A DNA stretch of 64,000 nt, from assembly GCF_014489595.1 (NCBI RefSeq), contig NZ_CP060790.1, positions 2,418,001 through 2,482,000 on the forward strand. The letters are read 5' to 3'. A model generated the notes under the pieces. That model was not told the DNA's origin. It worked only from the letters and a program-made list of their open reading frames with translations, and did no database searches. Made by a program: the position numbers and the translations under genes. The DNA is from Paenacidovorax monticola (GTDB lineage: Bacteria > Pseudomonadota > Gammaproteobacteria > Burkholderiales > Burkholderiaceae_C). Positions 28,074 to 39,498 of this stretch are shown piece by piece (the first letter of the stretch is position 1; the number at the start of each line of letters is the position of its first letter).

Positions 28074-29032
28074 GCTTCGTTCCCTGCGACGATGGACATC
28101 ACCGCCATGCGCACCGCGATACCGAACGTGACCTGCGGCAGGATCACGCTCTGCTTGCCGTCCACCACGGCGGAGTCGATCTCGACGCCGCGGTTGATGG
28201 GGCCCGGGTGCATGACGATGGCGTCGGGCTTGGCCAGCTGCAGCTTCTCGGGCGTGAGGCCGAAGCTCTTGAAATACTCCTGGCTCGAGGGCAGCAGCGC
28301 GCCGCTCATGCGCTCGTTCTGCAGGCGCAGCATGATGACCACGTCGGCGCCCTTGATGCCCTCTTCGAGCGTGTGGCACACGCGCACGCCCATCTGCGCC
28401 ATGTCGCCCGGCACCAGCGTGCGCGGGCCCACGGCACGCACCTCGGCCGCGCCCAGCGTGGTGAGGGCGTGGATGTCCGAGCGCGCCACGCGCGAGTGCA
28501 GCACGTCGCCCACGATGGCCACGGTGAGGTTGCTGAAGTCCTTCTTGTAGTGGCGGATGGTGTACATGTCGAGCAGCCCCTGCGTGGGGTGCGCATGCCT
28601 GCCGTCGCCCGCGTTGATCACATGCACATGGGGCGCCACGTGCTGCGCGATCAAGTAGGGCGCGCCCGACTCGCTGTGGCGCACCACGAACAGGTCGGCC
28701 GCCATGGCCGAGAGGTTGGCGATGGTGTCCAGCAGCGACTCGCCCTTGCTCGCCGAGCTGCGCGCGATGTCGAGGTTGATCACGTCGGCCGAGAGGCGCT
28801 TGGCCGCGATCTCGAAGGTGGTGCGCGTGCGCGTGCTGTTCTCGAAGAACAGGTTGAACACGCTCTTGCCGCGCAGCAGCGGCACCTTCTTGACCTCGCG
28901 GTCGTTCACCGAGACGAAGTTGGCCGCGGTGTCGAGGATCTGCGTGAGGATGTCACGCGGCAGGCCCTCGGTGGAGAGCAGGTGGATCAGCTCGCCGTTC
29001 TTGTTGAGCTGGGGGTTGCGCTTGTACAGCAC
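28070..29032 (-). CDS. pyrB: Aspartate carbamoyltransferase catalytic subunit
   Basis: A 320-residue enzyme with the carbamoyl-phosphate motif [13 protein letters not shown], the [11 protein letters not shown] loop, [11 protein letters not shown], and the aspartate-binding [11 protein letters not shown] and [11 protein letters not shown]. It makes carbamoyl-aspartate, the first committed step of pyrimidine synthesis, in the cytoplasm. The start is GTG at 29032, only 2 bases after the pyrR stop, with GGAGGC inside the end of pyrR as ribosome site. Followed by overlapping pyrC', its likely structural partner. Confidence 0.96.
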   Translation of the reverse strand: MLYKRNPQLNKNGELIHLLSTEGLPRDILTQILDTAANFVSVNDREVKKVPLLRGKSVFNLFFENSTRTRTTFEIAAKRLSADVINLDIARSSASKGESLLDTIANLSAMAADLFVVRHSESGAPYLIAQHVAPHVHVINAGDGRHAHPTQGLLDMYTIRHYKKDFSNLTVAIVGDVLHSRVARSDIHALTTLGAAEVRAVGPRTLVPGDMAQMGVRVCHTLEEGIKGADVVIMLRLQNERMSGALLPSSQEYFKSFGLTPEKLQLAKPDAIVMHPGPINRGVEIDSAVVDGKQSVILPQVTFGIAVRMAVMSIVAGNEA

Positions 29033-29034
29033 GG

Positions 29035-29562
29035 TCAGGCCTCCATGGCTTTGACTTGGAACTGGAAGGCGCCGCTGTCGCTGCGCGCGAGCGCCAGCGA
29101 CTGGCTCGCGGGCAGCGCCACGCGGGCAGCGGCGAAATCGGCCTGCACGGGCAGCTCGCGCCCACCCCGGTCCACGAGCACGGCCAGGCGCACCTGGGCC
29201 GGGCGGCCGTAGTCGAAGAGTTCATTGAGCACGGCGCGGATGGTGCGGCCCGTGTAGAGCACGTCGTCGAGCACGAGCACGTCGGCACCGTTCACGTCGA
29301 AGGGCAGCACGGTCTGTGCGCTGGCGGCCAGGCCGCGCTGCGCGAAGTCGTCGCGGTGCATGGCCGAGGACAGCACGCCGGGGCTGCCCTCCAGGCCCAG
29401 ATCCTTCTGCAGGCGCTCGGCCAGCCAGGCGCCGCCCGAGGCGATGCCGGCCAGGCGCGTGCCAGGCCCCATCAGGGAGCGCACGCCGCGCAGCAGTTCA
29501 CGGTACAGGGCCTCGGCGTCCAGCACCAGGCTGCCGGCCGGACCCACGGGGTGGGTACTCAT
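29035..29562 (-). CDS. pyrR: PyrR, pyrimidine operon regulator / uracil phosphoribosyltransferase family
   Basis: A 175-residue phosphoribosyltransferase-fold protein with the PRPP-binding motif [16 protein letters not shown]. In Bacillus, PyrR binds the pyr leader mRNA and has weak uracil phosphoribosyltransferase activity. In proteobacteria its regulatory mode is less clear. It lies between ruvX (4-base ATGA overlap at its start) and pyrB (2-base gap). I see no attenuator between pyrR and pyrB, so mRNA attenuation at that point is not supported here. Confidence 0.9.
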   Translation of the reverse strand: MSTHPVGPAGSLVLDAEALYRELLRGVRSLMGPGTRLAGIASGGAWLAERLQKDLGLEGSPGVLSSAMHRDDFAQRGLAASAQTVLPFDVNGADVLVLDDVLYTGRTIRAVLNELFDYGRPAQVRLAVLVDRGGRELPVQADFAAARVALPASQSLALARSDSGAFQFQVKAMEA

Positions 29563-29978
29563 GGAAGACTCCTCAAAAACTGTTCCAGGATGATGCAGGC
29601 CGATGCCGCATCGGCGTCGCGCGCGCCGCCCGCGAGCGCCTCGGTGGTGCTGTAGCGCTCGTCCACCTCGTACACCGGCAGGCCGAAGCGGCCACGCAGC
29701 TGGCGGCCGAACTTCTGGGCGCGTGCCGTGTTCTCATGGGCCGCGCCGTCGGGGTGGTAGGGCACGCCGATGACCAGGGCGTCGGGCTGCCATTCGCGGA
29801 TGCGCTCGGCCACCAGGGCAAAGCGTGCATCGCCCTCCGCGCGGATCGTCTCCTGCGGGTTGGCCGTGCGCAGCAGGCGCGAGCCCACGGCCACGCCCGT
29901 GCGCTTGAGCCCGAAATCGAAAGCAAGAAAGGTCTGGAAATGCGCAGGAACGGCGATGGGCGCAGGCTGCCCGCTCAT
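29559..29978 (-). CDS. ruvX: Putative pre-16S rRNA nuclease / Holliday junction resolvase-like RuvX (YqgF)
   Basis: A 139-residue RNase H-fold protein. Motifs: FLAFDFGLKRTGVAVG (metal-binding Asp), DALVIGVPYHPDG, VYEVDERYST (acidic) and DAASACIILEQFL (last Asp). Family knowledge: essential YqgF proteins finish the 5' end of 16S rRNA, and the older name reflects resemblance to RuvC. It overlaps yqgE and pyrR by 4 bases on each side, so this is a tightly coupled operon. Confidence 0.93.
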   Translation of the reverse strand: MSGQPAPIAVPAHFQTFLAFDFGLKRTGVAVGSRLLRTANPQETIRAEGDARFALVAERIREWQPDALVIGVPYHPDGAAHENTARAQKFGRQLRGRFGLPVYEVDERYSTTEALAGGARDADAASACIILEQFLRSLP

Positions 29979-30574
29979 GCGTGGCCAGCCTCGGGCGAGA
30001 GCATCCAGGCCTGCAGCCCCAGCAGCGCGAGCGCGCGGTCGTAGCGCTCGCCCACGGGCGTGTCGAAGATCACGGCCTGGTCGGCCCCCACGGTGAGCCA
30101 GCTGTTCTCGGCCAACTCCGATTCGAGCTGCCCTTCACCCCAGGCCGCGTAGCCCAGCGTGACGAGCACGCGGCGCGGGCCTGCGCCGGTGGAAAGGGCT
30201 TCGAGCACGTCCTTGGACGTGGTCATCTCCAGCCCTCCGGGGATCGTCATGGTGGAGGCATAGGCGGACTCGTCGGAGTCCGTGGCCCCCACCACCATGG
30301 GGTCGTGCAGGACAAAGCCGCGCTCCGTCTGCACCGGACCGCCCTGGTAGACGGGATCGTCGCTGAGGTCCTCGCGGCGCAGCGACAGGTCGACCTTGTC
30401 GAACAGCTTCTTCAGGCTGAGGTCGGAGGGCTTGTTGATGATGAGCCCCAGCGCGCCACGCTCGCTGTGCTCGCACAGGTACACCACGCTGCGCGCGAAT
30501 GACTCGTCTTCGAGACCGGGCATGGCGATCAGGAAGTGATTCGTCAGGTTGATGGGCGCAGAATCGGCGGACAT
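29975..30574 (-). CDS. yqgE: YqgE/AlgH family protein (UPF0301)
   Basis: A 199-residue cytoplasmic protein with the family's NHFLIAMPGLEDESFARSVVYLCEHS-type N-terminus (positions about 11-36), GALGLIINKPSDL, VYQGGPV and LGYAAWGEGQLE. Its biochemical role is not settled. In Pseudomonas the homologue AlgH was linked to alginate regulation. The yqgE-ruvX pairing is widely conserved. First gene of the operon yqgE-ruvX-pyrR-pyrB-pyrC'-plsC, divergent from the photolyase gene with only 22 bases between start codons. Confidence 0.93.
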   Translation of the reverse strand: MSADSAPINLTNHFLIAMPGLEDESFARSVVYLCEHSERGALGLIINKPSDLSLKKLFDKVDLSLRREDLSDDPVYQGGPVQTERGFVLHDPMVVGATDSDESAYASTMTIPGGLEMTTSKDVLEALSTGAGPRRVLVTLGYAAWGEGQLESELAENSWLTVGADQAVIFDTPVGERYDRALALLGLQAWMLSPEAGHA

Positions 30575-30596
30575 ACCGCAATTTTAACGGCGATCC

Positions 30597-32066
30597 ATGG
30601 AGCCATCCGTTCCCGTGGGGCTGGTCTGGTTCCGGCGCGACCTGCGCGCCAGCGACCATGCCGCCCTGTACCACGCCCTGCGCGAATGCGCGCAGGTGCA
30701 CTGCGTCTTCGTGTTCGACACGGAGATCCTGACGAACCTGCCCCGCGCCGACATGCGCGTGGAGTTCATCCGCGAGTCGCTCGTGCAGCTCGACGAGGCC
30801 CTGCGCGCGCTTGCGGGCTGCGCCGAGGCCGGCCTGATCGTGCGCCACGGCCTGGCGAGCGACGAGGTGCCACGCCTGGCCGAAGCCCTGGGTGCCCAGG
30901 CCGTCTACGCCAACCACGACGACGAACCCCAGGCCCTGGCACGCGATGCGCGCGTGCGCACGGCGCTGGCCGGAGCGGGCCGCAGGCTGCACACCTTCAA
31001 GGACCATGTGGTGTTCGAGCGCAGCGAAGTGCTGACACAGTCCGGCGCGCCCTACAGCGTGTTCACGCCCTACAAGGCCGCCTGGCTGCGCAAGCTGGAG
31101 CCGTTTTACCTGACCGCCTACCCCACCGAGCGCCACGCGCACCGCCTGGCCCGCCGGCCGCCCGGCGAACGGCGCCCGGTTCCCGCGCTCGATGCCCTGG
31201 GGTTCCTCCCCACGCGGCTTTCCAGCCTGCGCATGCCGCCGGGCCTGCATGGCGCGCAGCAGTTGCTCGACGAGTTCCTCACACGCATCGACCAGTACCA
31301 CACGGCCCGCGACTACCCGGCAGTGAAGGGCCCCAGCTACCTGAGCGCCCACCTGCGCTTCGGCACGCTGTCGCCGCGCCTCGCGGCGGGGCTGGCGCAG
31401 CAACTGAGCCTGGCGGGCCAGCCCGGGGCCGCCACCTGGCTCAGCGAGCTGGTCTGGCGCGACTTCTACGTCCAGATCCTCGCGCACCACCCGCATGTGG
31501 CCACGCGCAGCTTCAAGCCCGCCTACGATGCGATCTCGTGGGAGTCCGGCCCCCGCGCCGAAGCACTGTTCCTGGCCTGGTGCGAGGGCCGCACCGGCTA
31601 CCCTCTGGTCGACGCGGCCATGGCCCAGCTCAACCAGACGGGCTACATGCACAACCGCCTGCGCATGGTCACGGCCAGTTTTCTGGTGAAGGACCTGGGC
31701 ATCGACTGGCGCTGGGGCGAACGCTACTTCGCCGAGAAACTCACCGACTACGATCTGGCCGCCAACAACGGCGGCTGGCAATGGGCCAGCTCCAGCGGCT
31801 GCGATGCCCAACCCTACTTCCGCATCTTCAATCCGGTCACCCAGAGCGAGAAGTTCGACCCTGAGGGGCGCTTCATCCGCCGCTACCTGCCGGCGCTCGC
31901 GGCACTGCCAGGGCCCGCCGTGCATGCGCCCTGGCGGGCCCGGCCGCTGGATCTGGCCGAGGCAGGCATTACCCTGGGCCGGGACTATCCACTCCCCCTC
32001 GTGGACCACGACGCAGCCCGGCAGCGCACGCTGGAGCGCTATGCCGTGGTGCGCGCCCCAGGCTAG
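30597..32066 (+). CDS. phrB: Deoxyribodipyrimidine photolyase (class I CPD photolyase/cryptochrome family)
   Basis: A 489-residue protein. The N-terminal antenna-binding Rossmann domain starts LVWFRRDLRASDHAAL. The C-terminal FAD domain has WLSELVWRDFY, GRTGYPLVDAAMAQL, GYMHNRLRMV, the tryptophan-rich NNGGWQWASSSG and RIFNPVTQSEKFDP. These are the conserved flavin and lesion-binding elements of bacterial photolyases that split cyclobutane pyrimidine dimers with light. Length matches the E. coli enzyme (472). Starts 22 bases from the divergent yqgE and overlaps the convergent pilU end by 4 bases. Confidence 0.95.
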   Translation: MEPSVPVGLVWFRRDLRASDHAALYHALRECAQVHCVFVFDTEILTNLPRADMRVEFIRESLVQLDEALRALAGCAEAGLIVRHGLASDEVPRLAEALGAQAVYANHDDEPQALARDARVRTALAGAGRRLHTFKDHVVFERSEVLTQSGAPYSVFTPYKAAWLRKLEPFYLTAYPTERHAHRLARRPPGERRPVPALDALGFLPTRLSSLRMPPGLHGAQQLLDEFLTRIDQYHTARDYPAVKGPSYLSAHLRFGTLSPRLAAGLAQQLSLAGQPGAATWLSELVWRDFYVQILAHHPHVATRSFKPAYDAISWESGPRAEALFLAWCEGRTGYPLVDAAMAQLNQTGYMHNRLRMVTASFLVKDLGIDWRWGERYFAEKLTDYDLAANNGGWQWASSSGCDAQPYFRIFNPVTQSEKFDPEGRFIRRYLPALAALPGPAVHAPWRARPLDLAEAGITLGRDYPLPLVDHDAARQRTLERYAVVRAPG

Positions 32067-33196
32067 CCCGCATCGCCCCCCTCCTCCGCGCTCGCGCCAT
32101 GGCGGGCATTCGCCGTCAGGCGCATGCGCAGCGTGAGGTCGGTTCGGCTGTCGGCATGGGCAATGGCCTCGGCCGCGCTGATCGCCCCCGACTCCTGCAG
32201 GGCATACAGCGATTGATCGAAGCTGCCCATGCCGGGCTCGCCGCCGCGCCGGATCGCGGTCCGCAACTCGTCCACCTGCCCCTTCTGGATGAGGTCGGCC
32301 ACGTAGGGGGTCTGCAGCATCACCTCGGTGGCCGGCACCAGCAAGCCGCGCACACCCACCACCAGCCGCAGCGCCACGACGGCCCGCAGGTTCAACGACA
32401 GGTCCATGAGCAGTTGCTGGCGCGCGGTCTCCGGAAAGAAATTGAGGATGCGCTGGATCGCCTGGCTGGCGTTGGCGGCGTGCAGCGTGGACAGGCACAG
32501 ATGCCCCGACTCGGCGTAGTGCATGGCGTGCTGCATGGTCACGCGGTCGCGGATCTCGCCGATCAGGATGACGTTGGGCGCTTCGCGCATGGCGTGGCGC
32601 AGGGCATCGTCGTAGGACAGCGTGTCGAACCCCACCTCGCGCTGCGTCACCAGCGAGCGCTTGTGTACGTGCAGGTACTCGATCGGGTCTTCGATGGTCA
32701 GGATATGGCCTGCCGCCGTCTGGTTGCGGTGGTCCAGCATGGAGGCGATGGTGGTCGTCTTGCCGGAGCCTGCGGCCCCCACCGCGAGCACCAGCCCGTT
32801 CTGCAGCATGGCCAGTTGCCGCAGCACCGGGGGCAGCCCCAGCGCGTCCAGGGAGGCCACCGCCGACGGCACATGCCGGGCCACCAGCCCGACCTGGCCC
32901 CGGTGCACCATGAGGTTCATGCGAAAACGCCCCACGCCCGGCGCATCGAACGCAAGATCGCATTCCTTCTGCGCCTCGAACTGTGCCACCTGGACGGGCT
33001 GCAGCACGGAGTAGGCCAGTTCGCGCACCTGCTGCGCCGCGAGAGGCGCCTGAGTGATCGGAACGAAGGCGCCCTGGCGCTTGATGGTGGGTGGCGCTCC
33101 GGCCAGCAGGAACAGGTCGGATGCGCCTTCGCGCACCATCACGGCCAGGCAGGACAGCAGGCGATCGTCGCCGGCAGGTGTTGCTGAAGAGTCCAT
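32063..33196 (-). CDS. pilU: PilT/PilU-type twitching motility ATPase (probably PilU)
   Basis: A 377-residue hexameric-ATPase-family protein. The Walker A at residues 140-148 is GAAGSGKTT, with Ala-Ala where PilT/PilU usually have Pro-Thr/Ser. The Asp box (TIEDPIEYLH), Walker B (VILIGEIRDRVTM) and His box (CLSTLHAANASQAIQR) are intact. Length fits PilU (about 380) better than PilT (about 345). Role: accessory retraction ATPase of type IV pili at the inner membrane. A GGAGGAGG ribosome site precedes the ATG. It lies 78 bases after chpA on the same strand, closing the pil-chp cluster. Confidence 0.88.
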   Translation of the reverse strand: MDSSATPAGDDRLLSCLAVMVREGASDLFLLAGAPPTIKRQGAFVPITQAPLAAQQVRELAYSVLQPVQVAQFEAQKECDLAFDAPGVGRFRMNLMVHRGQVGLVARHVPSAVASLDALGLPPVLRQLAMLQNGLVLAVGAAGSGKTTTIASMLDHRNQTAAGHILTIEDPIEYLHVHKRSLVTQREVGFDTLSYDDALRHAMREAPNVILIGEIRDRVTMQHAMHYAESGHLCLSTLHAANASQAIQRILNFFPETARQQLLMDLSLNLRAVVALRLVVGVRGLLVPATEVMLQTPYVADLIQKGQVDELRTAIRRGGEPGMGSFDQSLYALQESGAISAAEAIAHADSRTDLTLRMRLTANARHGASAEEGGDAG

Positions 33197-33274
33197 GTCA
33201 GCCTCCTCCGTCGCGCCCCCAAAAGGGCGCCCAACCCCACCCGCGCGCCCGGCACGGTGGCCGGGCCCGGGTGC

Positions 33275-36200
33275 TTAAGCGTCGGCCATCGCCGCGGCCT
33301 TGGCCGCGTAGTGCTGAACCAGGCTCAGCAGCTCTTCGTCCGAGTAGGGCTTGCCCAGGTAGTGGTTCACGCCCAGCTCCAGCGCATGCTCGCGGTGCTT
33401 TTCGGCGATCCGAGAGGTGATCATGATGATAGGCAGATCGTGCAGGGCTGCGTCGCCCCGGATGTTGCGCGCCAGGTCGAAGCCGTCCATGCGCGGCATC
33501 TCGATGTCGGACAGCACCACCGTCGGACGCTCTTCCTGCAGCCGCTCCAGGGCCTGCAGCCCATCGGCGGCCAATGCCACGCGGTAGCCTTCGCGCTGCA
33601 GCAAACGCTGCGTCACGCGGCGCACCGTGATGGAATCGTCCACCACCAGCACCAGCGGCACCTGGCTGGCAGCCGACAGACCCGGCGTGGGCGCCTGGGC
33701 CGCAGACGATGCCTCGGGCGTGGAGTCCAGTGCCACGGGCAGGCGGCTACCCTGCGCGCGGATCTGGTCGCCGTACACCGTGGCCAGGGCCACCGGGTTG
33801 TAGACCAGCACCACGGCGCCCGATGCCAGCACCGACATGCCCGCCAGACCCGGCAGGCGCGAGAGCTGCGGCCCCAGGTTCTTCACCACGACTTCCTGGT
33901 TGCCCAGCACTTCGTCCACGTGCATGGCCATGCGCTGCGAGGCGCTGCGGAAGATCACCACGGGCCGCGTCTTGCCGGCGGCTTCGACGCTGCGCGGCGA
34001 GGCCTGCAGCAGCGAGCCGGACCAGAAGAAGGGCAGCAACTCGGTGCCGTCATGGAACTGGCCCGTGCGGTACGCCTCTTCCAGCTCGGAGGCCGTGGTG
34101 CGGCGCACGATCTCGACCAGGTTGGCGGGCACGCCCACCGACAGGTCGCCAGCCCGCAGCATCACCACCTGGGTCACGGCGGTGGTCAGGGGGAGCACCA
34201 TGCGGAACGAGGTGCCCTGACCCGCCTCGGTGGTGGTTTCGATCCGCCCCCCGAGCGCGTTCACCTCGGAGCGCACCACGTCCATGCCGATGCCCCGGCC
34301 CGCCAGGCCGGTCACCTCGGTGGCGGTAGAGAAGCCGGGCATGAAGACCAGCTGGGCGGCCTCAGCGTTGCCGATCTCGGCATCCGCCGCGATCAACCCC
34401 TGGGCCACGGCCTTGGCGCGAATGCGCTCCAGGTTCAGACCGGCGCCGTCGTCGCGGAACTCCACCGAAACGTCGTTGCCTTCGTGGCGCAGGGCCACGG
34501 TGATGGTGCCGATCGCGGGCTTGCCGTGGGCCTGGCGTTCCTCGGGCGTCTCGATGCCGTGGGCCACACAGTTGCGCAGCAGGTGTTCGAAGGCCGGCGT
34601 CATGCGGTCGAGCACGCCGCGGTCCATTTCGATCGTGCCGCCGGAGATGTCGAGCTTGATCTGCTTGCCCGTCTCCTTGGAGGACTGGCGCACCACGGCA
34701 TAGAGACGTTCTGCAATGCCCTCGAACTCCACCATGCGCGTGCGCAGCAGGTCGCGCTGCAGCTCGCGGGCCTGGCGGCCCTGCGCGATGAGGTCGTCCT
34801 CGGCGCCTTCCATCGCGCGCTGCAGGTTGCGCTGCACCGTGGCCACGTCGTTCACCGACTCGGCCATCATGCGCGTGAGCTCCTGCACCCGCGTGAAACG
34901 GTCGAATTCGAGCGGATCGAAGCCCGCGGCGGAATCCTTGGACAGCGCCAGGCGCGACTGCATCTGCGTTTCGGCCTGCACCTCGATATCGCGCAGCTGC
35001 TGGCGCAGGCGGTCCAGGTTGCCCGACAGGTCGAGCAACGAGCCCTTGACCTGCGTCATGCGTGCATCGAGGCGCGAGCGCGCGATCATCACCTCGCCAG
35101 CCTGGTTGACCAGGCGGTCCAGCAATTGCGCGCGCACCCGCACCGACTGGTTGGCCGCCGTGCGCAGTGGCACCAGCTGCGAAGCCGCCGGCAGGCGCAC
35201 CGCGGGCTGGGCCAGGGGTGCCGCCACGCTGGCGGGCGCGGCGGGCTCGCCGTCGGCCGACGGCGCCTGCGCAGCGGGCGCGATGGGCACCACGACGGGC
35301 TCCGCAGCCCCTTGGGCACCAATCGTGCGCAGGGCGTCGAAACTGGCCTGCAAGCCGTCGAAGCTGGCGAGCAGCGGCTCGATCTTGTCGGAGGTCAGGT
35401 CGTCCGTTCCGGTCTGCTCGACGGCCGACTCCAGGCGGTGCGCCATCTCGCCCAGGCGCATGGCGCCGGCCAGCCGCGAACTGCCCTTGAGCGTGTGCAG
35501 GGCGCGCAGCACCTCGCTGCGCGCGCCCAGGTTCTCGGGCCGCGCAGCCCACTGCCGCAGGGCACCGCCCAGCGAGGGCAGCAGTTCGATGGCCTCTTCC
35601 TCGAAGATCGGGAACAGGTCCGGGTCGATGACGTCGAAGGCGTCGATGTCATCGTCGATATCGCTGCCCAGCGCTACCGCATGGGCAATGGCATCATCCA
35701 CACGCTGATCCGTGTCATGCACCAACGAGAGCGCCGGGGCCACGGGCCCGCGCGGCACTGCGGGCGCGGTAACGGCGTCTTCGCCTGGGGCCGCATCGGC
35801 GGACATGCCGTCCAGCGCCTCTTCGTCTTCGCTCTCCAGCGGCGTCAGGCCGCTGCTGACTTCCGTCTGCAGGATCTGGCGCAGTTCGTCGAGGATCTGC
35901 GGATTCGGCTCCTTCAGGAAGCCTGCCGCGAACTGGTGCAACAGCCGGCGCACGTCGTCCGCCGCCGCCATGAAGGTCTGCGCCTGCGACGCAAGGCCGC
36001 GCGGCTGCAGCTGCACATGCTGCAGCGCGTGCTCCAGCGTGCGCGCCATTTCGGACAGCGCCTCGAAGCCCACGGTCGCCGAACTGCCTGCCAGCGAGTG
36101 CGCCAGCGCCACTGCCGTGTCGGGCAGCGGCTCATGGAGTTCCAACGACCATTCCTGCAGCGACGTCACCAGACGGCGCGACCATTCGTCGGCCTCATTC

Positions 36201-39200
36201 AGGTACACGTTGTACAGCGGGATGCCGATACGCAGCGTTTCGATGACCTTGACGGCCTCGTCGGACGGCACATCCACCAGCGGCTCGGCCACCGCCGGCT
36301 CGGGCTCTGCGACCGGGAGTTCTTCGGCGGGCGCCGCAGCTTCTGCCTCTGGCTCGGCCTCGGCCAGCACGGGTTCGGGCTCCGGCTCGACCCACTCCGG
36401 CGCCGGAGCAGGCTCCTCTTCTGCCACAGGAGCCACAGGCTCTGCCTGCACGGCCTCTTCCAGCACGAACTCGTCGGGCCAGTCCAGTTCGGAAGGCTGC
36501 GGCACTTCGGCCGCAGGAGCAGCGGCCTCGGCCACCGGTGCAACTTCAGCCGCGAGGTCGGGTTCGGGCGTCCAGTCCATCGCCGTCGCGTCCAGTTCGG
36601 CAGGCGGCGACGCCTCGGCCGCTTCAGCTTCCGGCACGGATACCGCCAAGGCCTCGGAGAACACCGAGAAGTCGATGTCCTCTTCCACTTCGGGCAGCAC
36701 GATGTCGATGGCGGGCGCCGGCTCGGGCAGATGCTCGGACACCTCGGTCACGGCAAAGTCGAGCTCGGGCACCAGCGGAGGCGCGGCATCGTCCTCGGGG
36801 AACGACAGCGGCGGAATCTCGGGCGGGCTGGAGGCCAGATCGTCGGCCAGCAGGGCTTCGAGCGCGGGCGCCTCGTCGGGCACGGGCGGCAGGGGTTCGG
36901 GCGCGGCCTCGGCCGGGACCTCGGCCTCCGCCATGGCAGGCTGCAGTGCTGGCGAAGCCACAGGCTCGCTTCCCGGCAGGACCAGGGGCACACGCTCGCC
37001 CTGCAGGCGCATCGCATCAGCGGCCGTGCGGAATGGCGCGGGCTGCCAGTCGCTGGCATCGCCCTGCGCAATGGCGTCCGACCACTGGCTGAAACCACGC
37101 AGCGCCTCGCCCGCCAGCGCAAGCATCGCCGGCGGCATGGGCTTCTGCTCGGCCAGCCATGCGTTGAGCATCTGCTCCATGGCCCAGCCGGCTTCGCCGA
37201 AGTCGTTGAGCCCGACCATACGGGAGCTGCCCTTCAGCGTGTGGAAGGCACGGCGCAGCGTGGTCTGCTCGCTCAGGTCGCCCGGCTCCTTGCCCAGCAT
37301 GTCGATGGCGGCCAGTCCATTGACCACCACTTCGCGCGCCTCTTCCAGGAAGATGTCGAGCAACTCGTCCTCGGCTTCTTCCTCGGACGCGGGCAGCGGA
37401 CTGGGGGCGGGGGCCGGCTCGGCCACGGCCTCGGGGGCGGGCTCCGGCACGGCGGCGGGGGCCTCGTCGAAGGACAGGTCCGTCAGCAGCGCCTGCAGCT
37501 CGGGCGCGGGGGCGGGCTCCAGCGGCGGCGGAGCAACCGGCGTGGCGGGCGCAACGGCAGCGGCGGGCGCATGCCGCGGCACGGTGTCGGGCAGCGGCAC
37601 GGGCGCACGCTCTTCCAGCTTGGAGGGAATCTCCTCAACGCTGTCGGAGGCCCGCGAGCGGGTGCGCCCCATCAGGATGCGCAGTTCTCCCAGCTCCTCG
37701 TCGTACACGAACAGCTTGCGGGCCATGGCGCGCTGGTAGCTGAGCATGTCGATCAGGAAGCCCAGGGCCCCAGGCTGTTGCCAAGTTTCTCGAATGCGGG
37801 CTGGCGCTCCGGCTCGGGAATTTCGTTGATCAGCAGGCGCTCCACCGTGTCGCGCATGCGCATGACGGCCAGGGACGCCTGGTCCAGGCCCAGCACCGAC
37901 AGCACGCCGCGCATCTGCGCCAGGTGGCCCGGCACGGGTGCGAGGACGGACACATCGGCGGGATTGCGGAAGAACTGGTCGAGCGACTTTTCCGCCTCGG
38001 CCAGCGTGGCACGCAGTTCATCCACCACGCTGCCCATGGTCTGGTGGTCGCTGACGCGGCGGTACAGCTCCTCCATCCAGGGTTCCAGCGGCGAGGGCTC
38101 GGCCCCCCCAGCACCTGGTCGAGCCGTTCGGCCAGACGGCCGGCCCGCTCGACCATGCTGTCGTCGGCCGAGTCCAGTTCCTCGAACGTGGCCTGCAGGT
38201 ACAGCACCGAGGTGGCCACTTCCATGGCCAGCGCCGCGGAGGGCGGCTCGCCCGAGCGGGTCGTGGACTCCAGCGCCCGCGTCAGGGCCTGCGCGAGCTG
38301 GTCGCTGCCGGGGTGCAGCTTGGTCAGCGAGTCGCAGACCAGGCTGAACTGGTCTGCGGCCGGCTTGAGCTTGTTGCGGTCGCCGCCCGCGAGCGCCGAC
38401 CAGGTCTCGGTGGCAGCGGCGATGCGCTTGCGCGCCTGGGCCAGCAGGGCGGGATCGAACCGGCCAAAGCGCGCGGTTTCGTAGTCCACGGGCCGGAAGC
38501 GCCCCAGGTTGAAGGTGTCGCGCACGGCGCGCAGCGTCGCGGTGTTCGCGTCGTTCCCCGGCGCCGGCTGGGCCTGGGCGCAGAAGAACAGCAGATCCTG
38601 CACAAGGCGGTCCGACAGCGACTCGTCGCCCTTGGCCAGGGCCGCGTACTGCAGCAACACCCGCGAAGCGACCCGCTTGACGTAGACATCCGACGGCAGC
38701 AGGCGCTGGGCCATGGCTTCGAAGAAGCCCGCCGCAATCTTCCAGAAGGCGCGGACCGGGCGCTGCGTCTGGGCGGCGACGAAGCCCAGGCAGGTGTCGC
38801 GCATCTCGGCGGCGGCCACGGGGTCCGCCGACTTGACGATGCGCAGCACTGCGCTGTCCAGGCGGGCCCGCGCTTCGGCCCCATAGGGCAGCGCGGGCGC
38901 ATCTACCGCGAACTCGGGCTCGCGGAAGCGCCGCTCGGCGGGCCACAGGTCGGCCGGATGCACACGCTCCGCGCCGGCCAGCGCCTGCGCATCGCGGTAC
39001 TGCGGGAACAGGGCCACGGGCGACACCGGCTTGCCGGCGAGCACGCTCTCCAGGTATTCGATCAGGGCAAAGCTGGCGCGCTCGATGACCGCCGCCGCGT
39101 CGTCGCTGCACAGTTCGGGGCGCTGCACGAACTTCTGCACGGCCGACTCCATGGCGCGCAGCATGAGTGCCGGCGGGCCCATGCCCACCATCTCGAGCGC

Positions 39201-39431
39201 ACCGCATGCCTGGTGCAGTTGCTGGCGCGCGATGCGCAAGGGGCCGGCGTCGAGAGCGGCCAGATCCGATTCGCGGGCCAGCTCGGCATCGCGCACGAAA
39301 CGGCGCATGGCCTTGGCGGCGCCGTCCAGCGATTTGCGCAACTCATCAAGCACCCACGCCAGGGGTCCCAGGTCCTGCTCACCCTGGGACCATTCCGTGG
39401 CGGCTGCGTTTGCTGCATCAATAGATGACAT
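33275..39431 (-). CDS. chpA: ChpA/PilL hybrid chemotaxis histidine kinase; two frameshifts (38103-38109, 37768-37771)
   Basis: A giant hybrid kinase of about 2050 residues when corrected, the signalling core of the type IV pilus chemosensory system. The N-terminal helical region holds a first Hpt-like domain. Further Hpt domains have FHTLKGSSRMVGL, AHSLAGSSATVGF and LHTLKGSSRLAGAM, separated by long acidic Ala/Pro/Glu linkers. The kinase core has VNQAGEVMIARSRLD, N-box LLRNCVAHGIETPEER and GRGIGMDVVRSEVN. A CheW-like domain and a C-terminal receiver follow (LVVDDSITVRRV, Asp in VVLSDIEMPRMDG). The first break is seven G that should be eight (giving L-G-G-A-E-P-S-P). The second is four G that should be five (giving N-S-L-G-A-L-G-F-L-I-D). 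Both are homopolymer losses in otherwise continuous family sequence. Confidence 0.93.
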
Positions 39432-39498
39432 GGATTCGTCCCCAGCTGCCTACATTCTCTTGCTTCGGCTGGCCAGTTGGTTGATGGGCGCGCCCGCG

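Noticed and set aside
28074..28379. N-terminal extension of pyrC' into pyrB
   Set aside because: The extension is a shadow of pyr[11 protein letters not shown] at 28073 is the normal dihydroorotase-type start.
30135..32963. 942-residue minus-strand open frame through the photolyase region
   Set aside because: It covers real genes on both strands (yqgE, phrB, pilU) in the wrong frame and shows no domain of its own.
33257..38347. 1696-residue open frame opposite chpA
   Set aside because: Its composition (long runs of His, Gln, Arg, Gly) is typical of antisense shadows in GC-rich DNA, and the minus strand encodes a clear ChpA kinase.
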